DNA of 64,000 bases from an uncultured Gelidibacter sp. GTDB lineage: Bacteria; Bacteroidota; Bacteroidia; Flavobacteriales; Flavobacteriaceae. A program made the translations under genes and the position numbers. The notes under the pieces are model-generated. The model was not told the DNA's origin and made no database searches. It saw nothing but the letters and a program-made list of their open reading frames with translations. Location of the stretch: contig NZ_CANMTE010000001.1 in the NCBI RefSeq assembly GCF_947500795.1, positions 310,001 through 374,000 of the forward strand, read 5' to 3'. Below, piece by piece: positions 57,380-64,000 of this stretch. Each line of letters opens with the position of its first letter. Positions within the stretch are counted from its first letter, which is position 1.

Positions 57380-58828
57380 TTATGTGTTCAACATTTGGTT
57401 ATCCTCAACTTCAACAAGTTTGTTGATCATGCCTCGAAAGATAAACCCATGAAACGGCAATACACTATACCAGTACAAGCGGCCAGCCAATCCGCGAGGT
57501 CTGAATGTAGCGGTTTGTTTAAGAAGTCCATCTTCAATTTTAAATTCCAACCAGGCTTCACCAGGAAGTTTCATTTCGGCATATAATAATAGTTTGCGTT
57601 CGTCCCGATCACTAAAAATCACCCGCCAAAAATCCAGCGCATCTCCAGCATCTAATTCTGAAACATGCGTCCTGCCGCGTCTCAATCCAATACCTCCGAA
57701 CAGTTTGTCAAGATGGCCTCTAATTTTCCATAAATAGTTGCCGTAATACCAACCTGTGGTACCACCAATAGACCAAATTCGGTTAATCGTGCGGTCCATA
57801 TCTATAATTTTTCGCTCCTTATAATCGGTAAAACAGCCATAAGTAGGCACATTGATATATTTGTGAAGACTGTTTTTTAGGCGACCGCTGCTAACGAGGG
57901 AATCTTTCCAACTGGACACAATGCTGTTCTGTTCAATCTTTTCAAATGCTAAATCTACGGCTTCACGATAGGTGATGGGCTGCACATCAAGAATGCTGTT
58001 AATATCACTTTTATTACCAATAATTTCAATGCCCATACTATCTACCAAGGAAGACGCGAGTTTATAGGAGGTAGACGTCACAAAATACAACCAATAGGAA
58101 GATAGTTTTGGAGTCATCACAGGCACTGTCAAAATGTACCGTTTTAATTTCCTGGCCTCTGCAAATTTGAGCAACATTTCCTTATAAGTCATCACTTCGG
58201 GGCCAAAAATATCGAAGGATTTATTGTATAGTTCTTCTCGTCCTTTGGCCTTGGATAAAAATGCCAAAACATCTCTAACTGCTAAGGGCTGCGTTTTGGT
58301 GTTCAACCATTTTGGAGCAATCATTACCGGTAATTTTTCAACCAAATCCCTAATGATTTCAAACGATGAACTTCCAGAGCCTACAATAATCCCTGCTTTA
58401 AAAATGGTGAGCGCATAGCTTTCTGACGCTAATAACTCTTCAACGTTTTTACGTGATTGCAGGTGTTTGGAGAGATTTTCATCATTGGTAATACCACTTA
58501 GATAGATGACCTGTTTTACTTGAGTGGTAGAAAAGTAGTTTTCAAAATTTTCAGCACATGTGGCTTCCAGTTTTTCAAAATCTTTAGAAGTGTTAGACAT
58601 GGAGTGTATGAGGTAATAGGCCACATCAATATCTTTCGGAATGTTTTGAAGTGTTTCTGGTTTTAAAAAATCGGCTTCAACAATCGTGATATTTGGGTCT
58701 TCGCGGTAAGTTTTGTCTACTCTGAGTTGGTCTCGTACCGCACAAACTACGTGATGGCCTTCATTGATGAGTATAGGAATGATGCGCTTGCCAATATAGC
58801 CTGTAGACCCAGTAACGAGAATTTTCAT
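57380..58828 (-). CDS. SDR-type NAD(P)-binding oxidoreductase with DUF2867
   Basis: A 482-residue protein. Residues 1-290 are an atypical SDR domain with the GSTGYIGK nucleotide loop near residue 7 and VYLSGITND/YLIHSMSN segments. Residues about 320-480 are a DUF2867 module (GGTTGWYYGNYLWKIRGHLDKLFGGIGLRRGR...ALDFWRV, LPGEAWLEFKI, LYWYSVLPFHGFIFRGM). Such fusions are common in light- and stress-related clusters; substrate unknown, possibly lipid or isoprenoid. It follows ubiB by about 50 bases on the same strand. Confidence 0.87.
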   Translation of the reverse strand: MKILVTGSTGYIGKRIIPILINEGHHVVCAVRDQLRVDKTYREDPNITIVEADFLKPETLQNIPKDIDVAYYLIHSMSNTSKDFEKLEATCAENFENYFSTTQVKQVIYLSGITNDENLSKHLQSRKNVEELLASESYALTIFKAGIIVGSGSSSFEIIRDLVEKLPVMIAPKWLNTKTQPLAVRDVLAFLSKAKGREELYNKSFDIFGPEVMTYKEMLLKFAEARKLKRYILTVPVMTPKLSSYWLYFVTSTSYKLASSLVDSMGIEIIGNKSDINSILDVQPITYREAVDLAFEKIEQNSIVSSWKDSLVSSGRLKNSLHKYINVPTYGCFTDYKERKIIDMDRTINRIWSIGGTTGWYYGNYLWKIRGHLDKLFGGIGLRRGRTHVSELDAGDALDFWRVIFSDRDERKLLLYAEMKLPGEAWLEFKIEDGLLKQTATFRPRGLAGRLYWYSVLPFHGFIFRGMINKLVEVEDNQMLNT

Positions 58829-58879
58829 ATAAATTTTATAATGTTAGAGGCCGTCAGATACTATTGAGACCAGAATGTA

Positions 58880-60193
58880 CTATTTAAAGGTACTGAAATT
58901 ATTGATGTTGATGGCCTTCGCTTTTAAATCGAACATCAAATTATACAACCCAAAAAAGGTACGGTTCATATAAATGAAGTGTTTTGAGCCTCTATTACCG
59001 TTCATTTTTCTTAGTTCCGTATTTTTAGAATAGCGTTGGCCCAGTTCCGTTATTTTTCCGAAGAATTCACCATCTGAGAAATCGAAAGTTTCGGCATGAA
59101 ACGGTTGGGTGAACAAGCTTAATAATTCGTGAAACATTTCCGTAAAAAATGCCACTTCCTCTTCAGAATCGTCCTCACGTAAAATTTCTAATTGGTACAA
59201 TTTTTCGACAAAAAAGGCCTTGTTGGAAATATTTTCAGGTTTCGCCAATTCAAAATAGGGAGCATAAAATTCGTCCGGAATGGTTTTCATACAGCCAAAA
59301 TCCAGCGCAATTAATTGGTTTGTTTTTGAAATTAGAAAATTTCCAGGGTGCGGATCAGCATGAACTTTTTTGAGCACGTGAATTTGGTACATATAGAAAT
59401 CCCATAGCGCCTGGCCTATCTTGTTGGCAGCCTCCTGATTGGTGTTGTGAGCCGTGAATTCCGAAAGGTGTTCACCCTCCATATAATCCATCGTAATAAT
59501 GCGTTCTGAGGATAAGTCTTCGTAATACTGCGGAAAATGCAGATTAGGAATATGGGCACAAGCGGCAGCAATTTCTTTGCTCTGTTGCACTTCCAATATG
59601 TAATTGGTTTCCTCAATGAGCTTTCCTTCAACTTCCTTAAAGTATTTGTCAGAATCTTTTCCTTTGATATTGAACATTTTCATGGCAATAGGTTTTACAA
59701 GGGCAAGATCAGACGAAATACTTTGGGCAACTCCCGGATATTGGATTTTCACAGCAAGTTTCTTCCCGTTTTTTTCTGCAATATGGACTTGGCCTATGCT
59801 TGCAGCGTTTACAGAAGTTGTGTTGAAGGAATCATAAAGCTCATTAGGTAATTTACCAAAATAGGTTTTAAACGTTTTTAGTACTAAGGCCGGCGATAAT
59901 GGCGGTACTGAAAATTGTGCCAAGGAGAATTTCTCAACATAAGCTTGCGGCATAATGCTTTTCTCCATACTCAGCATTTGAGCCACTTTCAGAGCACTCC
60001 CCTTAAGTTGCTTTAAACTGTCGTAAATATCTTCAGCATTATTTTCATTGAGTTTTGAACGCGCTTCCAGTTCAGTTTTGGTCAATTTATCACCGTAATA
60101 TTTGAGGTAATTGACACCAACTTTGGCACCTGTCGATACTAATTTAGAGGCACGTTGAATTTTTGATACTGGAATTTTATTTATGGTTTTCAT
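58880..60193 (-). CDS. UbiB/ABC1/AarF family protein kinase-like protein
   Basis: A 437-residue atypical kinase-fold protein. ABC1 features are KLKGSALKVAQMLSMEKSIMPQAYVEKFSLAQ (KxGQ-like segment), AASIGQVHIAEKNGKKLAVKIQYPGV (nucleotide loop and Lys), ETNYILEVQQSKEI, MDYMEGEHLSEF, HADPHPGNFLISK (catalytic loop) and ALDFGCMK (DFG). Family members support ubiquinone or other isoprenoid-lipid metabolism through ATPase activity. The start overlaps the tetR stop by four bases. Operon: tetR-ubiB-SDR. Confidence 0.92.
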   Translation of the reverse strand: MKTINKIPVSKIQRASKLVSTGAKVGVNYLKYYGDKLTKTELEARSKLNENNAEDIYDSLKQLKGSALKVAQMLSMEKSIMPQAYVEKFSLAQFSVPPLSPALVLKTFKTYFGKLPNELYDSFNTTSVNAASIGQVHIAEKNGKKLAVKIQYPGVAQSISSDLALVKPIAMKMFNIKGKDSDKYFKEVEGKLIEETNYILEVQQSKEIAAACAHIPNLHFPQYYEDLSSERIITMDYMEGEHLSEFTAHNTNQEAANKIGQALWDFYMYQIHVLKKVHADPHPGNFLISKTNQLIALDFGCMKTIPDEFYAPYFELAKPENISNKAFFVEKLYQLEILREDDSEEEVAFFTEMFHELLSLFTQPFHAETFDFSDGEFFGKITELGQRYSKNTELRKMNGNRGSKHFIYMNRTFFGLYNLMFDLKAKAININNFSTFK

Positions 60194-60849
60194 TTAGGCA
60201 TGTGTATTTTTTCCTTGAAAAGAAATTTTCCAAGATCGATTACGCTTTTTAATGGCGTAATATTTAAAACATCAAAACTGGTATTGACTGATTTTTCAAT
60301 AAAAATGTCTGTTTTTTCAAACGAAGGCGAGCTGTCATCCATCCAAAATTTTAAGGTCACCAGTAACTGAATCCAAGCAGATTCCTGTAGGGCACGACGT
60401 TGAAATTTGTCGATGCGTTCTTCTTTAAGATCTATGGTTTCTATATCTAAAGCATTGATGAATTGTGAAAAACCTTGTTTAAGTTCGGACAGTACGGCAA
60501 GTCCTTTCAGACTGTTTTTATGGCGATTTAGCGCAAATAATACATAGCTTCTGTTGGCAGTTAAATTTTCAAAAAATGTAAAGTAGAAGCTTAACAATTT
60601 GTTGCGGGCATCGAACAATTGATAGTCTTCACTTTCATTTAATACGAGTATGGTGTTATCAAAAAAAGCTTTGAAAATGTGTTTTTCAATCGCTTCAAAA
60701 GAACCAAAATGTTCGTAAAATGTAGACTCTTCAAAGTTGTTTGCTTTTGAAAATATATATACGGACTTGGGTTGTTTGCCGTGTTCTAGAACATAATCCA
60801 TATAATAGGTGATGATGTTCTGTGCTGAAATAGGATGTCGTTTTGCCAT
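60190..60849 (-). CDS. TetR family transcriptional regulator
   Basis: A 219-residue regulator. The N-terminal HTH (residues about 8-55, SAQNIITYYMDYVLEHGKQPKSVYIFSKANNFEESTFYEHFGSFEAIEKHIF) matches the TetR fold, with the recognition helix around STFYEHF. The rest is a helical ligand-binding domain without a known ligand motif. It heads the operon with ubiB and the SDR gene. Palindromes 32-70 bases upstream fit autoregulation. The ATG at 60849 is preceded by AT-rich sequence. Confidence 0.87.
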   Translation of the reverse strand: MAKRHPISAQNIITYYMDYVLEHGKQPKSVYIFSKANNFEESTFYEHFGSFEAIEKHIFKAFFDNTILVLNESEDYQLFDARNKLLSFYFTFFENLTANRSYVLFALNRHKNSLKGLAVLSELKQGFSQFINALDIETIDLKEERIDKFQRRALQESAWIQLLVTLKFWMDDSSPSFEKTDIFIEKSVNTSFDVLNITPLKSVIDLGKFLFKEKIHMPK

Positions 60850-60880
60850 GATTTTTTAAAATATAAGTAAAGGTACGTAA

Positions 60881-60919
60881 TGTTTAACTTTTTAATGATA
60901 ACATTAAACAAAGTTTAAC
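60881..60919. promoter_or_regulatory. Candidate autoregulatory operators of tetR
   Basis: Two overlapping inverted repeats: TGTTTAA (60881-60887) with TTAAACA (60904-60910), and TTAAAC-AAA-GTTTAA (60904-60918). The 20-base segment 60900-60919 recurs with two changes at 57179-57198 upstream of folE. They lie 32-70 bases before the tetR ATG. Confidence 0.55.
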
Positions 60920-61076
60920 AGCGCTTTATGATATTCTAATTTTAGATTTAAGGGTTTGAATTGCAGAAGATTGAACTTAAAACAAGATTTATTTTAAGAT
61001 TTCATTAACAATTGAGGGTTTTAAAAGCTGTAATTTTACGTAATACTTAAAATAACCATCTAAAATATAGATTATT

Positions 61077-61922
61077 ATGAAAAAAATTATGCTTTGTCTC
61101 GCTGTAATCGGGATGTCCTTTTCAGTGAATGCACAAATTAAAACCCCACAACCGAGTCTTTTTTCCACGATTGAACAAAAGGTTGGTTTGACGGATGTCA
61201 CTTTAGAATATTCTCGTCCTAACATGAGAGGTCGTACCGTTTTTGGAGATTTAATTCCTTATGGACAGGTTTGGAGATTGGGAGCGAATGAAAACACTAA
61301 GATTACTTTTAGTACAGATGTTACCGTAGGTGGCAAAACCTTAAAAGCTGGAACGTATGCATTATATGCAACGCCTAACGATAAGTCTTGGGACGTATTT
61401 TTCTATACGGATTCTAACAATTGGGGGAATCCTGAAAAATGGGACGATTCTAAAGTTGCTGCAAAAGTATCTGCTGAAACCTATCCGTTGCCAATGGATA
61501 TCGAAACATTTACAATGTCATTTGATGATTTAAGAAGTGGCGGTGCAACCCTTGGTATGATGTGGGCAAATGTATATGTAGGCGTTAAATTTGACGTGCC
61601 TACCGATAAGTTGGTGTCTTCTTCAATTGAGAAAGTCATGAACGGCCCTGATGCTGGCGATTATTACAATGCTGCAGTGTATTATTTACAAGAAGGCAAG
61701 GATATGAAAAAAGCTAAGGAATGGATTGACAAAGCGATGGCAATGACTCCAAAACCTATGTTTTATCAATTAAGACAACAATCGTTGATTTATGCAAAAG
61801 CAGGCGATAAGAAAGGCGCTATTGAAATTGCTAAAAAATCTTTAGCGGCATCAGAAGCTGCTGGTAATGCGGATTATGTTAAAATGAACAAAGATTCCTT
61901 GAAAGAATGGGGAGCAATGTAG
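61077..61922 (+). CDS. DUF2911 domain secreted protein
   Basis: A 281-residue protein with a signal peptide (MKKIMLCLAVIGMSFSVNAQ). Residues about 25-170 are DUF2911 (VTLEYSRPNMRGRTVFGDLIPYGQVWRLGANENTKITFSTDVTVGGKTLKAGTYALYATP). Residues about 190-281 are TPR-like helices (YYNAAVYYLQEGKDMKKAKEWIDKAMAMTPKPMFYQLRQQSLIYAKAGDKKGAIEIAKKSL). The family is Bacteroidota-specific, with unknown function. It is a single gene with a strong terminator. Confidence 0.92.
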   Translation: MKKIMLCLAVIGMSFSVNAQIKTPQPSLFSTIEQKVGLTDVTLEYSRPNMRGRTVFGDLIPYGQVWRLGANENTKITFSTDVTVGGKTLKAGTYALYATPNDKSWDVFFYTDSNNWGNPEKWDDSKVAAKVSAETYPLPMDIETFTMSFDDLRSGGATLGMMWANVYVGVKFDVPTDKLVSSSIEKVMNGPDAGDYYNAAVYYLQEGKDMKKAKEWIDKAMAMTPKPMFYQLRQQSLIYAKAGDKKGAIEIAKKSLAASEAAGNADYVKMNKDSLKEWGAM

Positions 61923-61954
61923 TTGCATAAACCGATTAAGACTTTATAAATTAG

Positions 61955-61989
61955 TAAGCCTCACAAATACTGTGAGGCTTATTTTTTTT
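61955..61989 (+). terminator. Terminator after the DUF2911 gene
   Basis: 10-bp stem AAGCCTCACA / TGTGAGGCTT with loop AATAC followed by ATTTTTTTT. Confidence 0.92.
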
Positions 61990-62021
61990 GCTATACGGAA
62001 CATTAAAAGTTGGGAGTTTTT

Positions 62022-62993
62022 TTAATCGTATCTTAAATTGATGAGATGCCTGACATCATCTAATATAAACATAAGGTTTTTACTAAAATCGTGGGTCATT
62101 ATCGGGCTTTCAACTTTGTTGGTTCGTAACAGATCATTAAAATGTTCAGTTTCATAGCTGTAACCGATTGTGGTGTATCCGAACTCGTGCGTTGTTTCTT
62201 GTCCTTTATGTGTGATGGTTACGGTAGAAGGTTGATGGAATCTGGTGTTGATTTTAATGGTGCCGTGTTCACAATGAAAAATTGCTTCGGTGGGTGTTTC
62301 TTCCAACAACGTGCTTTTTAAAAACGCCTTCACACCATTATTGTAATTGAAAATAACATCACAAGTGGCATCCACACCATTATCAAAAAACGTGGCTTTA
62401 GCTTCAATATCTATTGGTTTTCCTAAGGTGGATAAGGCAGCGAAAATAGGGTAGATGCCAATATCCAACAAACTACCGCCACCGAGTGATTTTTTGAATA
62501 CTCGTGATTCCATGTCTATGGTCGGTTGAAAACCAAAATCGGCTTCTAATTTTTGGATCGCACCGTATTTATTTGATTTCAATTCACTTAAAACGAATTG
62601 GTAATGCGGTAAAAAATAGGTCCATAAAGCTTCCATAAACAATACATTGTTCAACTTGGCGCTGGCAATCATCGCTTCTACGTCCTTAAGATTCAAAGCT
62701 AATGGTTTCTCGCACAATACCGCTTTTTTATGGTTCATGCACATGATGGCATGCTCCTTATGATAACTGTGAGGTGTCGCTATGTAAATAGCATCAATAT
62801 TAGGGTCAGCCGCTAAAACTTCATAAGAATCGTAAGCTTTAATGGCATTATATTGCTTGGCAAACGAATTTGCTTTTTCCTGATGTCTTGAGGCCACCGC
62901 ATAAAGTTCGCAATGGGTAACCGATTGCAGGTCTGTAGCAAACTTATTGGCAATTTTACCGAGCCCGATAATGCCCCATCTTATAGTTTTCAT
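62022..62993 (-). CDS. Gfo/Idh/MocA family oxidoreductase
   Basis: A 323-residue NAD(P)-dependent sugar or polyol dehydrogenase-type protein. The Rossmann motif GLGKIANKFATDL is near residue 10, followed by AVASRHQEKANSFA, the CEKPLAL motif (catalytic Lys in EKP) near residue 95, and the C-terminal beta-sheet domain (GGGSLLDIGIYPIFAALSTLG with the conserved DIG-x-Y). Substrate is not determined. It overlaps the symporter gene by four bases, which suggests oxidation of an imported solute. Confidence 0.93.
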   Translation of the reverse strand: MKTIRWGIIGLGKIANKFATDLQSVTHCELYAVASRHQEKANSFAKQYNAIKAYDSYEVLAADPNIDAIYIATPHSYHKEHAIMCMNHKKAVLCEKPLALNLKDVEAMIASAKLNNVLFMEALWTYFLPHYQFVLSELKSNKYGAIQKLEADFGFQPTIDMESRVFKKSLGGGSLLDIGIYPIFAALSTLGKPIDIEAKATFFDNGVDATCDVIFNYNNGVKAFLKSTLLEETPTEAIFHCEHGTIKINTRFHQPSTVTITHKGQETTHEFGYTTIGYSYETEHFNDLLRTNKVESPIMTHDFSKNLMFILDDVRHLINLRYD

Positions 62994-64000
62994 GACATGG
63001 AATTTTTATAGATTAAATAACTGAAATAGGCCAGGAGGCTAATCAAAAATAGTAATGTGAGTCGGTTGTTTTTTGATATACCTTTGAAATCAATGAGCAT
63101 GGCGATAATAATGGCTAAAAAGCAGCCCACAAAATTCAACCATAAATACGGAAGATTGATGTAATTGTATTCATCTAAAAAGTATAAACTCAACACAAGG
63201 GCTTGGGTAATAAGTGCGGAAATAAATACCGCATTGCCTCTAACATGTTTAAAGAAAAAGGCCAACAGGAAAATGCCCAAAATATTGCCATAAAAAATGG
63301 AGCCAATGATATTGACCAACTGAATTAAATTATCCGCCAAATAGGCTGCTGAAGCAAAAATAATAGCTAAAACGCCCCAAGCCAGGGTAAACCATTTAGA
63401 GGCTTGTAAGTAGTGCTGTGGACTTTTATCTTGAGCGTAGCTGCGCTTGTACAAATCCATAGTCGTGGTTGAAGACAAGGCATTAAGCTCACTCGCAGTG
63501 CTCGACATGGCAGCGCTTAAAATTACTGCCAGTAGCAAGCCGATCAATCCGCGTGGTAGGTTGTTTAAGATGAAATGGATAAACACATAATCTTTATCGT
63601 TTGTTTCTACAGAAAGTACGCGTTCTGTATTGGCTTTGCTGATCAATTCTTTTGCAGCCTCTCTATTGGCTCTATCTTCATCATTATAGAGTGCAATTTG
63701 CGTTGCTAAGAGCTCACTTTTGTTACCCGCATACTGCATCATGACTTCCTTTTTCTCCTCAAAAATGTCATTTTGTTGTTGTTGCAATTTGGTGTAATCT
63801 TCAGCATATGAGGAATTCATCACGGTTTCTGTGGCGGCCGGATTAAAATTGATAGGCGAGGTGTTAAATTGGTAAAACACAAAGACCATCACCCCGACCA
63901 ACAGAATAAAAAACTGCATCGGTACTTTTAAGAGCCCATTAAAAATCAGTCCCATTTGCATTTCCTTAACTGATTTCCCTGACAGGTAACGCTGCACCTG
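62990..64000 (-). CDS. Sodium:solute symporter family protein, C-terminal part (cut at window edge)
   Basis: C-terminal 337 residues of an SSS-family transporter; the frame runs off the right edge, so the true start is outside. It reads QVQRYLSGKSVKEMQMGLIFNGLLKVPMQFFILLVGVMVFVFYQF at the edge, a signature of this family, then a cytosolic-like insert rich in Glu/Asn (about 80 residues), LIGLLLAVILSAAMSSTASELNALSSTTTMDLYKR (SSS consensus), and further spans. It moves a sugar or carboxylic acid with sodium. It overlaps the Gfo/Idh gene. Confidence 0.9.
   Translation of the reverse strand, partial: QVQRYLSGKSVKEMQMGLIFNGLLKVPMQFFILLVGVMVFVFYQFNTSPINFNPAATETVMNSSYAEDYTKLQQQQNDIFEEKKEVMMQYAGNKSELLATQIALYNDEDRANREAAKELISKANTERVLSVETNDKDYVFIHFILNNLPRGLIGLLLAVILSAAMSSTASELNALSSTTTMDLYKRSYAQDKSPQHYLQASKWFTLAWGVLAIIFASAAYLADNLIQLVNIIGSIFYGNILGIFLLAFFFKHVRGNAVFISALITQALVLSLYFLDEYNYINLPYLWLNFVGCFLAIIIAMLIDFKGISKNNRLTLLFLISLLAYFSYLIYKNSMS

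Noticed and set aside
1-64000. CRISPR arrays, insertion sequences, rRNA genes and riboswitches
   Set aside because: No regularly spaced repeats, transposase motifs, rRNA-like sequence or known riboswitch cores were noticed anywhere in the window.

Overview
The window looks like chromosomal DNA of a marine-type member of the Flavobacteriaceae (Bacteroidota). The evidence is a SusC/SusD pair, TonB-linked receptors with a carboxypeptidase-like N-terminal domain, many short flavobacterial marker genes (DUF493, DUF4290 next to murA, DUF2911, a START-like protein next to a class IV aminotransferase, YqgE), promoters of the TTTG-N19-TAnnTTTG type, AT-rich spacers, and hairpin-plus-T terminators. The species is not identified.

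Layout, left to right. 0.3-4.6 kb: sbcDC nuclease. 4.7-10.5 kb: two small membrane proteins, a glycoside hydrolase gene broken by a frameshift between its two catalytic glutamates, and a 1253-residue membrane fusion of a cellulose-synthase-like GT2 with a GH26-like domain and a degenerate hydrolase barrel. 10.8-21.0 kb: a polysaccharide-utilisation-like locus (GH20 hexosaminidase, SusC, SusD, DUF4397 lipoprotein, GHL10/DigH-like lipoprotein, convergent AmpD-like amidase lipoprotein), plausibly aimed at an amino-sugar polymer such as peptidoglycan or chitin. 21.1-24.0 kb: DIP1984 protein, a secreted repeat protein, MarC and a DUF1232 protein. 24.4-31.9 kb: a defence-like island with a MazG-like pyrophosphohydrolase translationally coupled to a GIY-YIG/DUF2075 helicase/S24 fusion, followed by a large McrB (ScoMcrA-like head, EVE domain, AAA GTPase) and McrC. 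32.0-33.7 kb: a second GHL10 gene, close paralogue of the first. 34-36.4 kb: diheme cytochrome c, a membrane protein gene with one in-frame stop, and MgtC.

36.5-42.2 kb: a small iron-uptake-type cassette (AraC regulator, TonB siderophore receptor, PepSY membrane protein) lying between a tRNA-Met gene and a copy of that tRNA's 3' half. The tRNA is also preceded by a degenerate copy of its own 5' half carrying two hairpin insertions. This looks like an old tRNA-associated integration site, with no integrase left in the window.

42.3-50.8 kb: conserved housekeeping genes (START-like, class IV aminotransferase, YqgE, HU, fmt-recQ-ATPase, DUF493, DUF4290, murA). MurA carries Asp in place of the catalytic Cys, which predicts intrinsic fosfomycin insensitivity. 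50.9-52.8 kb: an operon of alpha/beta hydrolase, ECF sigma factor and membrane protein. 53.0-60.8 kb: a light and oxidative-stress neighbourhood (photolyase, SRPBCC, TspO, glutathione peroxidase, small protein plus folE, and tetR-ubiB-SDR), with an almost identical 20-bp site upstream of tetR and in the spacer upstream of folE. 61-64 kb: DUF2911 protein, a Gfo/Idh oxidoreductase and the C-terminal part of a sodium:solute symporter that runs off the right edge.

No CRISPR array, rRNA, insertion sequence or integrase was seen. Functions are read from motifs and family knowledge only; no database search was run.
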